Source of the DNA: a virus
Length of the DNA: 64,000 bases
Strand: one strand, 5' to 3'
Virus record (IMG/VR): IMGVR_UViG_3300042691_043547
Span: 1-64,000 of that record
This document shows, piece after piece, positions 47,254 to 56,300 of this stretch (the stretch's first letter is position 1; every line of letters starts with the position of its first letter). The position numbers and the translations under genes are program-made. The notes below the pieces were generated by a model. The model searched no databases and was not told the DNA's origin. It worked only from the letters and a program-made list of their open reading frames with translations.

Positions 47254-48234
47254 CTAGGGTAGATCGACAGACAAAGTAGCTCGGACAACAGCCCGAAAAA
47301 GAGGGGGTTTGGACGGCATCTCGGCAGACTTTATTTCTTCCCAAGTTATTTTGCGCCAAGTATAGGCTCCGGATCCGGCTGGTTCGACCATTTGCGGGTA
47401 GGTGTAGCCAGACGGGTTAATTTGGCCATCGTAGGTAAGAGGGAAACGATTGTCGTTGGCTAGTCTCTTCTTATCGATGCCCTCAATCCTGCGTTGCCAT
47501 TGATTAACAATGATGTCGTGAAGCTGCTTCCGGTCAAACTTGGTTTCGGCCAAGATGTGGAAAACAACATCCTGACTGTGGATTCGCGACAGATTGCCCA
47601 TTTGCAGGCCTTCCATGTCGACGCGGGGAGCGGCTCCGATGACGATGGCGGGCAGCTGAACCCGGTTGGCCGACAGGACGTCCCAGGCGCCCGAGCCAGC
47701 TGGCGACTTGAACTGGGGGTCCGCCGGATTGAAGCTGTCAAACTGCACAGCCTTGAACCACTGGGCCTCGTCCATATCCAGCCGGACATTCTTGAACGAA
47801 AACTCGCAGGCGATCCGGGTGCCGGTCGGCACGGGGGTATTCAGAACGACTCGCCCCTCCGGATAATTGATCCGGTAGCCAGAAACCCCGACGCTGGTGT
47901 TGGGCCGGAAGATGCCGCCAACATAGATGCCGCTGACCTGTATCGGTTGGCGGTTGTAGTCGACGCCGGACTCGTAGACCCAATTGGAGCGAAACCCCTC
48001 CCAGACCGTCCCTGCCGTGTAACGCGGGTCACGCGCTGGCCTCAGGACATATGGCTCGGCCCCGTGCGAACCCACCCCGGATGGATAGGTCCCGGACGGG
48101 AAAGTCACATTAGTGAAGGCGCCGACGCTGAGAAGCCCCCAATCAAGGAACTGGTAGCAGGACCACTCCAGAAGGTCGCTAACAAGGGGATCGCCATACT
48201 GGCTAACGCCGGATAATCTCGTTAAATTGCTCAT
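47254..48234 (-). CDS. Tail-connector region protein (unknown family)
   Basis: A 326-residue protein with beta strands and a helical middle (AETKFDRKQLHDIIVNQWQR). Motifs are not recognised; WEGFRSNWVYESGVDYN and TRIACEFSFKNVRLDM are typical of virion parts. The gene is just upstream of the tube gene, where tail completion or terminator proteins lie. ATG 48234 overlaps the previous stop (ATGA). Tail terminator or neck protein is a guess. Confidence 0.5.
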   Translation of the reverse strand: MSNLTRLSGVSQYGDPLVSDLLEWSCYQFLDWGLLSVGAFTNVTFPSGTYPSGVGSHGAEPYVLRPARDPRYTAGTVWEGFRSNWVYESGVDYNRQPIQVSGIYVGGIFRPNTSVGVSGYRINYPEGRVVLNTPVPTGTRIACEFSFKNVRLDMDEAQWFKAVQFDSFNPADPQFKSPAGSGAWDVLSANRVQLPAIVIGAAPRVDMEGLQMGNLSRIHSQDVVFHILAETKFDRKQLHDIIVNQWQRRIEGIDKKRLANDNRFPLTYDGQINPSGYTYPQMVEPAGSGAYTWRKITWEEIKSAEMPSKPPLFRAVVRATLSVDLP

Positions 48235-48914
48235 GACAAGGCGTCCCTAATTTTCTGGACAAGAATTTCCTTGATTCTCTCTTCCGCTCTTACTCCTGCT
48301 CTAGTGATCCAGTTATTTCCAGCAGTACCAGCATAAAAGGGAGCAATTCGGAAGTTTTTCTTGGATTCTCCGCTTTTCACCATGATGGCATCGTTGGTTC
48401 TAGAAGCTGGGCTGTTGTGGCCGTACATTACATAGTAATCGCTAATGATTACTTCTGTTCCGCTGTACAATAACCAGGAAAGCCACTCAACTTCACCGCC
48501 GTAGCTGCTGTATGAGGCTTCACCCAGATTTAATAAGAATTTCAAGTCTTGAGGAACGATAACCACACGCAAGCCACCTAACGAAGAAACGGTGCCGAAA
48601 TAATATTTGCCTGTGGATTTAATCACATCGACCCTCAATGCACCGACTACCGCCTCGATAATCGCATTAACAGTAGATTCGGGGTCTTCAATACCTAATT
48701 CACCCTGTAGGCCCATTTCTCGGGCCGATTGGACTTCCATGAATAGGGCTTTATATTCTCTGCTGGTTTTTAGGGACTGGCGAAGAATTCTTCTGCATTC
48801 ATTCCGGGCATTTTTTGCGGCCCTAGAAAGAGCAAAGTTAATCCGGATTGCCCAACGCTCCATGAGTGCTGGCCCAAACTCTTCCGGATTAACCTTTATG
48901 TCAAAACCGATCAC
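48231..48914 (-). CDS. Connector/neck-region protein (unknown)
   Basis: A 227-residue protein with a helical, basic N-terminal part (LSRAAKNARNECRRILRQSL) and a beta-rich end. It resembles, by position only, HK97-gp10-like tail completion proteins. The GTG at 48914 overlaps the upstream stop (GTGA); an ATG at 48944 would overlap by 34 bases and lacks a clear advantage. The DNA is more AT-rich than its neighbours. Confidence 0.5.
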   Translation of the reverse strand: MIGFDIKVNPEEFGPALMERWAIRINFALSRAAKNARNECRRILRQSLKTSREYKALFMEVQSAREMGLQGELGIEDPESTVNAIIEAVVGALRVDVIKSTGKYYFGTVSSLGGLRVVIVPQDLKFLLNLGEASYSSYGGEVEWLSWLLYSGTEVIISDYYVMYGHNSPASRTNDAIMVKSGESKKNFRIAPFYAGTAGNNWITRAGVRAEERIKEILVQKIRDALS

Positions 48915-49432
48915 GCCCCGATCCTCGTCCAGGTGGCCGTCCAAAACTTGCCCTGAGCGATATTGTTGGTATCGACTGGTTCGCCGTACATCTCGTAGGT
49001 CAGGCGAAGGGCGTTGGAAAGATCACTCTGAACGATGATTTTGCGGGTCTGGAGCACATCTGCCAGGTCAGCCATCATCCCCTTAGTGGTGATAACTCCA
49101 TCTGGCACTTGATATCTTGTTGGCATATTCTGCAAGAATCTTGCAGGAACTGTGCTGACCAACAGCTTGATCGATTTGGTGATCTCTCTGGAATGCAATC
49201 CCTGACCATTGCAGGATGGGCAAACGGAACCGTTCGGGAAGGGGAGGGGGCCACCCGTGCGCCAATGATTGGAGGACTTGTTGCCAATCTCGTCGAACAA
49301 GCAGTTGGCGCACGGTTCCCAAGTCGGGGGATAAACCAGGAGACAGGTCTTCCCCAACTGATCGATGAGATCCGTGATGGCTTGCTCAGCCACCGTGCGG
49401 ATCTCCTGGTCGATCGAAAAGAGGTAGGCCAT
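48911..49432 (-). CDS. Head-tail connection region protein with a zinc knuckle
   Basis: A 173-residue protein with a four-Cys zinc site: EPCANC and, about 30 residues later, VCPSCNGQG (the latter like DnaJ zinc fingers). The rest is mixed helix and strand. ATG 49432 overlaps the previous stop (TAATG). Zinc knuckles are unusual in connector genes, but the position between decoration-type and neck-type genes fits a virion protein. Confidence 0.55.
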   Translation of the reverse strand: MAYLFSIDQEIRTVAEQAITDLIDQLGKTCLLVYPPTWEPCANCLFDEIGNKSSNHWRTGGPLPFPNGSVCPSCNGQGLHSREITKSIKLLVSTVPARFLQNMPTRYQVPDGVITTKGMMADLADVLQTRKIIVQSDLSNALRLTYEMYGEPVDTNNIAQGKFWTATWTRIGA

Positions 49433-49959
49433 TACTGGATCCGGCGTCCGATGATGTTGATGTCGCCCGTCACGCCCGCCCCGCCTGCCGACAGCGTGAT
49501 GATGACGGCGGTGTTGGGGGAGCAGACCTTGGGCGGATAGAAGTTGACCGACTCAAAGCCAGCACCAGTGATGGGGGCCTTGTAGACCACATTGCCGGAG
49601 CCGTCTTCAATCTTGACGATGGCGCCGGAGGCGGGGGTGGCGTTGTAGCCAAAGGTGAGGCCGGTGATCACATGGTTGCGACCCGGGCCGGCAGCCGGCA
49701 AATTGATGACCGCGGCGGCATTGGTGCCGGTGGCGTAATCTCCGGACGCAACGGGCAAAGTCTCAAACTTGTCCTCGTTCCAGGACAGGTAACGCTGGTC
49801 AAGCGAGACGCCGACTTTGCCGGTGTTGATGTCAGCCACGACATTGGCGCGGCGGTCGAGGGTGGTGACCAGGCCGGAGGGATTGCTCTGGGGGACGGCG
49901 CAAATGACCGCCGAACCGTCCTTGATCGGGTTGCCGCCGGGTTGGTATGCGATTGCCAT
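49432..49959 (-). CDS. Beta-rich decoration-type structural protein
   Basis: A 175-residue protein rich in Gly, Ala, Thr and Val with Ig-like or jelly-roll character (HVITGLTFGYNATPASGAIV, VIITLSAGGAGVTGDIN). There are no enzyme motifs. It follows the small membrane protein by one base and its stop overlaps the next start. A head or tail decoration role is likely but not established. Confidence 0.5.
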   Translation of the reverse strand: MAIAYQPGGNPIKDGSAVICAVPQSNPSGLVTTLDRRANVVADINTGKVGVSLDQRYLSWNEDKFETLPVASGDYATGTNAAAVINLPAAGPGRNHVITGLTFGYNATPASGAIVKIEDGSGNVVYKAPITGAGFESVNFYPPKVCSPNTAVIITLSAGGAGVTGDINIIGRRIQ

Positions 49960-49960
49960 G

Positions 49961-50170
49961 TCAGTTCTTCTCCTTGATTCTCATTGGCCAGAAAAGGTGC
50001 CCTAGGACAACGCCGACGAGCAAAGGCACCACAGGCTCTCGTTGCGCCAAATCCAGAATGACCGTGCTGAAGGTGTAATCGCTGCCCCAGGCGAGGATGG
50101 CAAAGAGGTCGTAGCAGGCGATGATCAGGACGATCAGGCCGATCATGATGTAGGTGGGTGTTCCCTTCAT
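49961..50170 (-). CDS. Small membrane protein with two transmembrane segments
   Basis: A 69-residue protein: MKGTPTYIMIGLIVLIIACY opens the first hydrophobic segment (about residues 6-27) and PVVPLLVGVVLGHLFW the second (about 46-62), with charged residues in between and a basic tail (RIKEKN). The C-terminal GHLFWP ending occurs in a family of small phage membrane proteins of unknown role. A holin-like function is possible but no endolysin is near. It lies in the structural gene series. Confidence 0.65.
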   Translation of the reverse strand: MKGTPTYIMIGLIVLIIACYDLFAILAWGSDYTFSTVILDLAQREPVVPLLVGVVLGHLFWPMRIKEKN

Positions 50171-50181
50171 GGCGACCTCCC

Positions 50182-50721
50182 TTAGCGGATGAATGTCTGG
50201 CGACCTTCGGGGACCGGGTAGTAGTTCTGATCGCCGTAACCGGCGAAGATGCGGAAGGGGCTGAGGATGGCGGCACCAGCAACGACCCCGGCCCGGCCAG
50301 CCTTGTATTCCAGTTTGGCGTCGTCGTAGGCCTTGCAGTAGCCCTCCTTGAGCAGGGCGATACGTCCCTGGAGGGGGCCTCTAAGATCGATTGCCGAAGA
50401 GCCGTCTCGGATGGAGATGCCCTGTCGTACCGCGTTCCGGGCCTCGCCGCGCTCGGTGATGCAAGCAGCTTTGAGACAGACTAGGTTGATGAAGTTGTCA
50501 TCCCTTGTGGGGCTGGCCTCGTCACGGTCGGTGGGGTCGGGGGTGATGGACAGAGCCTGGACATCGGCCTCGTAAACGAGGGGGAAATTCAACTCGCTCA
50601 ACACCAGCTGGGCGGCGGCACAGATCGTCTGATAGACCCTTTGGTCCGAAAACTGGTACGGAACCGTGAAGTCGTTCAGCAGAACCCTCAAGAGGGTTCC
50701 CATTTCTGTTTGCCAGCTCAT
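50182..50721 (-). CDS. Head-tail connector/adaptor-like protein
   Basis: A 179-residue mostly helical protein: MGTLLRVLLNDFTVPYQFSD, YQTICAAAQLVLSELNFPL, then NFINLVCLKAACITERGEAR and a helical end. The look and size fit connector (gp6-like) adaptors that join portal and tail, supported by position at the head-proximal end of the visible tail series. No signature residues can be shown, so this is an inference. Confidence 0.55.
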   Translation of the reverse strand: MSWQTEMGTLLRVLLNDFTVPYQFSDQRVYQTICAAAQLVLSELNFPLVYEADVQALSITPDPTDRDEASPTRDDNFINLVCLKAACITERGEARNAVRQGISIRDGSSAIDLRGPLQGRIALLKEGYCKAYDDAKLEYKAGRAGVVAGAAILSPFRIFAGYGDQNYYPVPEGRQTFIR

Positions 50722-50753
50722 CAGCGCACCTCCTACTGGAGATACACCGCAGG

Positions 50754-51059
50754 CTATTCGACCAGATAGACTGAAATGTGGCCGGTGGCCGGGGTCAGGA
50801 CATGCCCGTTGGACAGGGTGGTGCGGATTTCAAAGGGATGGAAGCCGTTGCCCAAAAAGTACATGGTGGCCCGGGCAATCATGATTTCCAGTTTGCCGTT
50901 GACGAAGGGAAGGGGCTTGGAGAAGTCATCTCGAAATAAAATGATAGCACTTGATGGCTCGGGTGAATCAACTGTGAAAACCAGCGGGTCGGTATACCTG
51001 TCCACCCTCAGTCCAAAGTCGAGGTGGGGAACGGTGAAATCGGGCAGCTGGATCAACAT
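50754..51059 (-). CDS. Small beta-type structural protein, paralog of the next gene
   Basis: A 101-residue protein whose C-terminal half (GNGFHPFEIRTTLSNGHVL, then ISVYL) matches the end of the 212-residue protein from 51059 (GSGRWPFEINTRLPNDHLL, then IFQIV). Together they form a pair with a shared Ig- or FN3-like domain. Its start overlaps the upstream stop. A decoration or adaptor role is possible. Confidence 0.5.
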   Translation of the reverse strand: MLIQLPDFTVPHLDFGLRVDRYTDPLVFTVDSPEPSSAIILFRDDFSKPLPFVNGKLEIMIARATMYFLGNGFHPFEIRTTLSNGHVLTPATGHISVYLVE

Positions 51060-51697
51060 CAGTTGAACGGGGCCACAATCTGGAAGATACCTTTGAGCAG
51101 GGTCAACAGGTGGTCGTTGGGCAACCGGGTGTTGATCTCAAAGGGCCATCGCCCACTCCCCATCTGGGCCAGTTCCAAGCTGGATAGCTCAACCCTGACG
51201 GTATTGTCAGGCAGGACGGGGAGAGTCTTGGTGAAGCCGGTCCTTTTGGATTTGACGGTCAGTCGGACGATGGACTCGGCCAGCGGTGGCCAGGCCTCGC
51301 TGATGACATCGATGGATCGGCCCTCGGCAGCAAAGTAATCGTCCGTCTGGCGGAACACGACTGGCGTTCCCTCGTCGGCGACAACGGGAATGCTGAAGGT
51401 CGGGACTTTGATGGCAGAGGTCAGGCGGGAGGAGATCGGGGCATCGACATATTCCAGCAACTCGGGATTAATGGTCATGAAAGCCATTAAGTTGTTGCCA
51501 GAAAAGAACTTAACGCCACCCCGGAAGCTGGCCGGGAACTGGTCGTAAGTCCACATGTAATTCCCCTGGCCAATCTCCACAAAGCCAGAGGAAATCAGGC
51601 TACCGACCGGCGTGCCGCTGGGGCTGACAAGTTGAGCCGAAAGGCTCTGGCCCGTCTTGGATACCCCCAGGACGACGCCGATCGTCGCCTTGTACAT
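51059..51697 (-). CDS. Structural protein with a domain shared with the 101-residue paralog
   Basis: A 212-residue beta-rich protein. The N-terminal domain (SKTGQSLSAQLVSPSGTPVG, GNYMWTYDQFPASFRGGVKF) precedes a central linker and the shared PFEINTRLPNDHLL domain. The gene is flanked by overlaps at both ends. Its function is unknown; a head or tail decoration or neck part is likely. Confidence 0.5.
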   Translation of the reverse strand: MYKATIGVVLGVSKTGQSLSAQLVSPSGTPVGSLISSGFVEIGQGNYMWTYDQFPASFRGGVKFFSGNNLMAFMTINPELLEYVDAPISSRLTSAIKVPTFSIPVVADEGTPVVFRQTDDYFAAEGRSIDVISEAWPPLAESIVRLTVKSKRTGFTKTLPVLPDNTVRVELSSLELAQMGSGRWPFEINTRLPNDHLLTLLKGIFQIVAPFN

Positions 51698-52047
51698 CAG
51701 ATGACGCCTTTGGCTTTGGCGACTTTATCGAGAGCAGCCACGACCAGACCAAAAGCCTGGGCCACATCAGCGTCCTCGGCGGCCAGTTCGTACAGGTTGG
51801 GCACGAACAGGTTGGTCTTCATGTTCGGGTTGACTTCGATCTTCTCAACCGTGGTGGCCTCGCCGGTCTCGGGATTGGTCACCGTCTCGCTGTAGACGCG
51901 ACTTTTCACGAAGATCACATGCAGCTGGACAGGAGAGGTCGAGCCGTCCCCAACCGTGCTGAACTGCTCAATCCGCCACTTGTCGAATACCTTCTCGGCA
52001 ATCGAGGGAACAACGCTGGGTTCGGTCGCTTCAATCCACTGTGCCAT
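51697..52047 (-). CDS. Small unknown structural-region protein
   Basis: A 116-residue protein, beginning MAQWIEATEPSVVPSIAEKV, with beta-rich middle (QLHVIFVKSRVYSETV) and a helical end (VAQAFGLVVAALDKVAKAKG). ATG 52047 lies eight bases after AGGAG; an open extension from 52089 runs through a poly-T stretch and was rejected. The family is not recognised. Confidence 0.55.
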   Translation of the reverse strand: MAQWIEATEPSVVPSIAEKVFDKWRIEQFSTVGDGSTSPVQLHVIFVKSRVYSETVTNPETGEATTVEKIEVNPNMKTNLFVPNLYELAAEDADVAQAFGLVVAALDKVAKAKGVI

Positions 52048-52095
52048 GTCAAAACTCCTAAAAAAAAGAGGAACCACAAGATAATACACTTACCA

Positions 52096-53088
52096 CTACA
52101 GACCAAATCTGCTTTTCGTTTTATTGAATGTGTTACTGATTTGCGTTCCTGTCATAACAGAGTTATAAAAAGCTATATTTGTTAAGTAGCAGTTAGTGAG
52201 TGGATAGGAGGACAACTGGGTCGATCCGGTGGCCCCGCCCCGCGCTATTTGCAGGGTGGAGTGGGTGATGGCCGATCCGTAGGACTCTGTCCCTTTCTGC
52301 ACTCCGTCGATGTAGACTGTCTGGGTCTTGGTCGAAAACTTGTAGGTCAGGGTGAACATATGCCAGCCGTTCCGGACGGAGGCTGTGGTTGCCCAGTTTA
52401 GACCCCCACCCCCGCCGTTGTTCGTCCACGAGCGGATGTTCGCCCCAGTCCCGCCGGTCGCAATGGCAAACCCATTCCAGCTGGTATCCCAGGTCGAAAG
52501 AATACCCTGTTCGGTCGCATTGTTGCTGATGTAGTACATCCAAAAATTGACGCTGAAATCGGCGTTGTTGGTCAGGCCGGAGTTGCCGTAAGCATAAGAC
52601 GCAGTTCCGTCAAAAATAAAATAGCCATCATTATTGATGGAATAGGTGGGATTGCTGACAAAGGTGGCGTCGTTGCCGCTGTAGCTTAAATCGTTCCAGG
52701 TCCCGCTGTTGGGTCCGAAATTGGTGGCATACTGATCTAGGAAAAGTGTCGCTCCCACGCAGTTGAAAACATCCGTATTGTTGAAAGTCTGTCCTGTGAC
52801 AAAAGCGCCGTCGACGGCAGACTGGATGGTATTGTCGGCAATCGTGATCGAAATCGTGTCACCAGGCGAAACGGTGACTCCAGACAAAGTGAAGACCACC
52901 GCTTCATCGTTATAGGCGGGATCGCTGGTGGCTAAGGTGAGGGTGGCGTTGACCGGAGCAGCCGTCGTGGTCGTCGGCGTCAGGGTAGTCGTGGTTGTCG
53001 TGGTGGTCGTGGTGGTCGTGGTCGTTGTCGGCGTGGTTGTCGTAGTCGTGGTCGTAGTGGTTGTTGTTGGAAAAGGCGTCCCGGACAT
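52096..53088 (-). CDS. Poly-threonine LamG-like lectin protein
   Basis: A 330-residue protein. Residues 8-42 are almost pure Thr (32 of 35), a flexible spacer. Then a beta-rich stretch (LTLATSDPAYNDEAVVFTL) and a concanavalin-like LamG domain with ADFSVNFWMYYIS, GWHMFTLTYKFSTKTQTVYI and a C terminus of TKSRFGL. This ending resembles the RGRFGL/RGRFGI ends of three LamG proteins at 58,777-61,447, so all four are one family. It lies in the fibre series and probably binds a cell-surface glycan. Confidence 0.7.
   Translation of the reverse strand: MSGTPFPTTTTTTTTTTTTPTTTTTTTTTTTTTTTLTPTTTTAAPVNATLTLATSDPAYNDEAVVFTLSGVTVSPGDTISITIADNTIQSAVDGAFVTGQTFNNTDVFNCVGATLFLDQYATNFGPNSGTWNDLSYSGNDATFVSNPTYSINNDGYFIFDGTASYAYGNSGLTNNADFSVNFWMYYISNNATEQGILSTWDTSWNGFAIATGGTGANIRSWTNNGGGGGLNWATTASVRNGWHMFTLTYKFSTKTQTVYIDGVQKGTESYGSAITHSTLQIARGGATGSTQLSSYPLTNCYLTNIAFYNSVMTGTQISNTFNKTKSRFGL
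52962..53070 (-). repeat. Thr-codon simple repeat
   Basis: On the minus strand a run of ACN codons (mixed ACA, ACC, ACG, ACT) with one Pro, then Leu and Pro, codes for 32 Thr in 35 residues of the LamG protein. Mixed codons show that the protein tract, not only a DNA slip, is conserved. It is not a CRISPR array. Confidence 0.9.
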
Positions 53089-53098
53089 GATACCCTCC

Positions 53099-53365
53099 TT
53101 AGACCTTCGTCACCGTGACTGTTATACCGGAAGCGGTGGGTACTACTGGTCCCGTGAAGGGAATGACAATCGTGGTACTTGATTTGACCACGGGTTTTGG
53201 GGGCGTCCTCGGCGGGGGCGCTGGCGGGTTGGTTGGGCTTCTTTTGATAACCCCCGTCGAGGTTCCACCTGGGTATACCGTAATGGGCGTGCCCGGCCCT
53301 TGGGCGGGACACCCCTGTACACCGCTGTTCGGACGCCTTTTGCACCGACGAGTAATTCCAGCCAT
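53099..53365 (-). CDS. Proline-rich small protein between fibre genes
   Basis: An 88-residue protein starting MAGITRRCKRRPNSGVQGC, with a Pro/Thr-rich middle (SPTNPPAPPPRTPPKPVV) and a hydrophobic end (TIVIPFTGPVVPTASGI). ATG 53365 overlaps the long fibre's stop (TGATG). Likely a flexible connector or adhesin part; the family is not recognised. Confidence 0.55.
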   Translation of the reverse strand: MAGITRRCKRRPNSGVQGCPAQGPGTPITVYPGGTSTGVIKRSPTNPPAPPPRTPPKPVVKSSTTIVIPFTGPVVPTASGITVTVTKV

Positions 53366-56300
53366 CAGTGGACTCTCCAGCATGGGTTATTCTGACCACC
53401 AACGAGACCCCCGTCCGTCCCGTCGTAGATCAGTTCGGCATAGTCACGCGGGGCGAGAACGATATCCACGGCCTGCACACAGCAGAACCGATTGGCGATT
53501 GCGGAACTGGTGCTGTTGTGCTTCAGGGTGAGATTGGCTGTGCCCACATTGTAGATACGCATCATACGACCATCGATGTGGGAACCGCTGGGCGGGGCAA
53601 CGCCCGTCAGGTTGCAGGCGGTCGTGCAGTTCAGCCTCTGGAAGGCGCTGCCATTCAAAACCAAATCGTTGGTGGGAGCAGAAATGTTGGTGGTGTTGCT
53701 CTTGTACGCAAGCGATCCACCGCCAGTCGAGCCGTTGGTTACACTCAGTACCCCGACCCCATCCCGCCTTAAACCGATGTCGCCGTACCATGCGATATGG
53801 CCGTCCTGACGCATCCAGATGTAATTGATGTTATCAGTGCTGGTGCCGTTGGAAGAACCAAGCTGAACACTTGCTCCAAATGTTGAACGCAAAGTAGTTG
53901 AAGAAAGATAAAAAGAGCCAGCAAAAAGGGCAGAAGTATTTACAGTTCCCAACCCTCTTATGTTTGTGCCGTTGAAATTGATACCGCCAGTATTAACATC
54001 ATTGGAAATACCAACCAAACCAATGTCGAGCGCAGAAGTGCTGGGTGCAATATAAAAATACTGAGCGGTATTGGACGGGTTAATAAACCGGATCGACCCG
54101 TTCCCTCCCGTGGTCGCTTGCGCACCTGGCTGAAGGATAATCGACCCACCAGCACCACTGGTGGAACCATTATTCGCAAGGATGGTAAGACTCACGCCTG
54201 CGCCAGAAGTGTAGGGATTTGGTGCTGGCGAAATTGTTGGGTTTAGATAGTCGCGCCCATACAGATAACCACTTAAAGCCGAAGTACCTGTGCCGGTGCT
54301 TTCAGTAATGCCATTAGCCGTGCCTATGCTTCGGATGACACAATAAAATGTGCCAGCATCAGTACCAATAGTGCGTTTAATCCTAAACATCGATTGATAG
54401 GTATTAAACTGCAAGGTTTCTAGCTCAAATCCCAAACTAGAATTATCTTGGCTGTCAGACACCATGTTTGGAGCTACAACACCATTTTGAATTCCCCAGA
54501 CGGTCGAATATCGATACTTCTTTGTCAAGGTACGAGACGTACTGTTTATGGCATGTAACTCAATCTCGACAGTTGTCGCCACATTACCTTGAACATAGAA
54601 TATTTCGCGATAATTACCGACAACGGTTGGAATTGATCCTGTGAAATATCTCTGTCGTGTTAAAGAACCCGTATATTGCTCGGCATTAGCGGTAGTGGTT
54701 AGCGTTCCTGTAAAAGAACCGGAGTGCGTAGCATTTATGACGCCAGACGCATCAACACTTGCAAGCACAGTCCCACCGCTGTTCTGCCACTCCTGCAAGT
54801 TCGCACTCTGCGAGGCTGCGCCACGAACAATCAGACCTTTAGTTGCTGCTGCCGACGGGACAACCAACACCTGTGCCCCAGGTGAACTATTGGTGCCAAA
54901 CGACATGCCATCCAGAATCCAACCATTTCCTCCAGCGTAAATTTGGCAACGAATTGTTCCGTTGTGCATCAACTGAAGAAGACCGTACTCATTACCACCT
55001 GTGGTTCCCGAGTTACTGTTACTGCTGCCAGTTCCAAGTACCGCAATTTGTTGAGCCGAGTTAATCGAGCCATCAGGCGACTTGTAAATGGTGATTTGGG
55101 GGGTGGCGGCATTACCAGCAATAGTCAAAAGCTTGTCAGGCACTTTTGTGCCAATGCCAACATTGCCGTTGCCGCCCAAAATACGCATACGCTCTGTTCG
55201 CGCAGATGGGTCGCCACTGTTTCCAGTCTTGAAGTACATGTCCCATCTGGCACTGCTGCTGTTGTAGGTTCCAGCAATGTCGGCAAAGCCGACAGAAATT
55301 AGACCAGCATCGCCGTTGGACCAGAAAGATTTGTGGCCAAAATTCGCAACGCTTTCTTCAAGACCGCCTTGAGCGCCATCGCCAGCTTGTAGGACATTTA
55401 ATTTACAAGCAGAGCTAATCCATGAACGCGCACTACCGGTGCTATCTTGCCACTCTTGTAGGTTGACGCTCTGCGAGGCTGCGGCACGGACAACCAAACC
55501 TTTTGTTCCAGAAGCTTGTGGTGCAATGTAAACTTGCCCACCACCAGCAGCAGTTGTTGCGCCGACAGCCAGAGCGCCACCAGTAAAATAACTGGTTCCG
55601 TTCGGATTTAGGCTCACCCTCCACTGCGTGGATGTATTAGCGATATTAAACGAATTGTCTACACTATAAAGATATGCTGCATACCGATCAGATACTGAGA
55701 AATAGATACTTCCATCTGATCGCAGGGTTGGGTAACGATTAGCTGCATAACCAGGAAGGTCGCCAGTCAAAGCTAAATAGGTTCCATCACCGCCACCTGT
55801 ATAGCCACTAGAACGAATCGCCCCAACAACATGTAGTTTTGTGGCTGGCGAAGATGTGCCGATACCAACATCACCACCATTTGGCTGAAGAACAACATTA
55901 CCAAAGTTTGCGCCCCATCCAGAAGCATTAAAGCCCGTTCCGCCCTGGATGAAAACCCGTCCGCCGATCTTCCCGGTCGTATTATCGGATTTGCCACCCA
56001 ACAACATGATATCGCGGCCATTTCCTGCGCCCTGATCAGATGGAGTCTGGCCACCCGCTCCCCAAGGCATCAGGACAACACGACCCGTGTAATACTCTCC
56101 AAATTGAATAAGGTTGGTTGTACCAGTGCCAGCAGTCGCCGTTCCACCGTTGCCGCCATCAGTGAACAAAGCCGTCAGGCGGGCGTGGGTTTGGGTATCT
56201 GGTTCGTAAGTCGGCCAAGCCGCAACAGCGGTAGCCACCGCAGTAGTAGGACGGGTGACATGTAGTGGGGCCGCAGGTCCCGAAGGGAAATAGGTTGTGC

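Noticed and set aside
46014-47279. A 421-codon open frame on the plus strand across the tail tube gene
   Set aside because: It is antisense to a convincing minus-strand series with Shine-Dalgarno starts, has repetitive Val/Gly/Ala composition and no start signal.
49961-50170. Holin call for the small two-TM protein
   Set aside because: The topology is compatible, but no endolysin or spanin is near and the gene lies among virion genes; left as a membrane protein.
52048-52095. A terminator at the poly-T stretch between two minus-strand genes
   Set aside because: A T-run is present on the minus strand but no stem precedes it.
52962-53070. CRISPR array or microsatellite without coding meaning
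   Set aside because: The repeat is in frame, uses mixed Thr codons and lies inside a LamG gene; no spacers.
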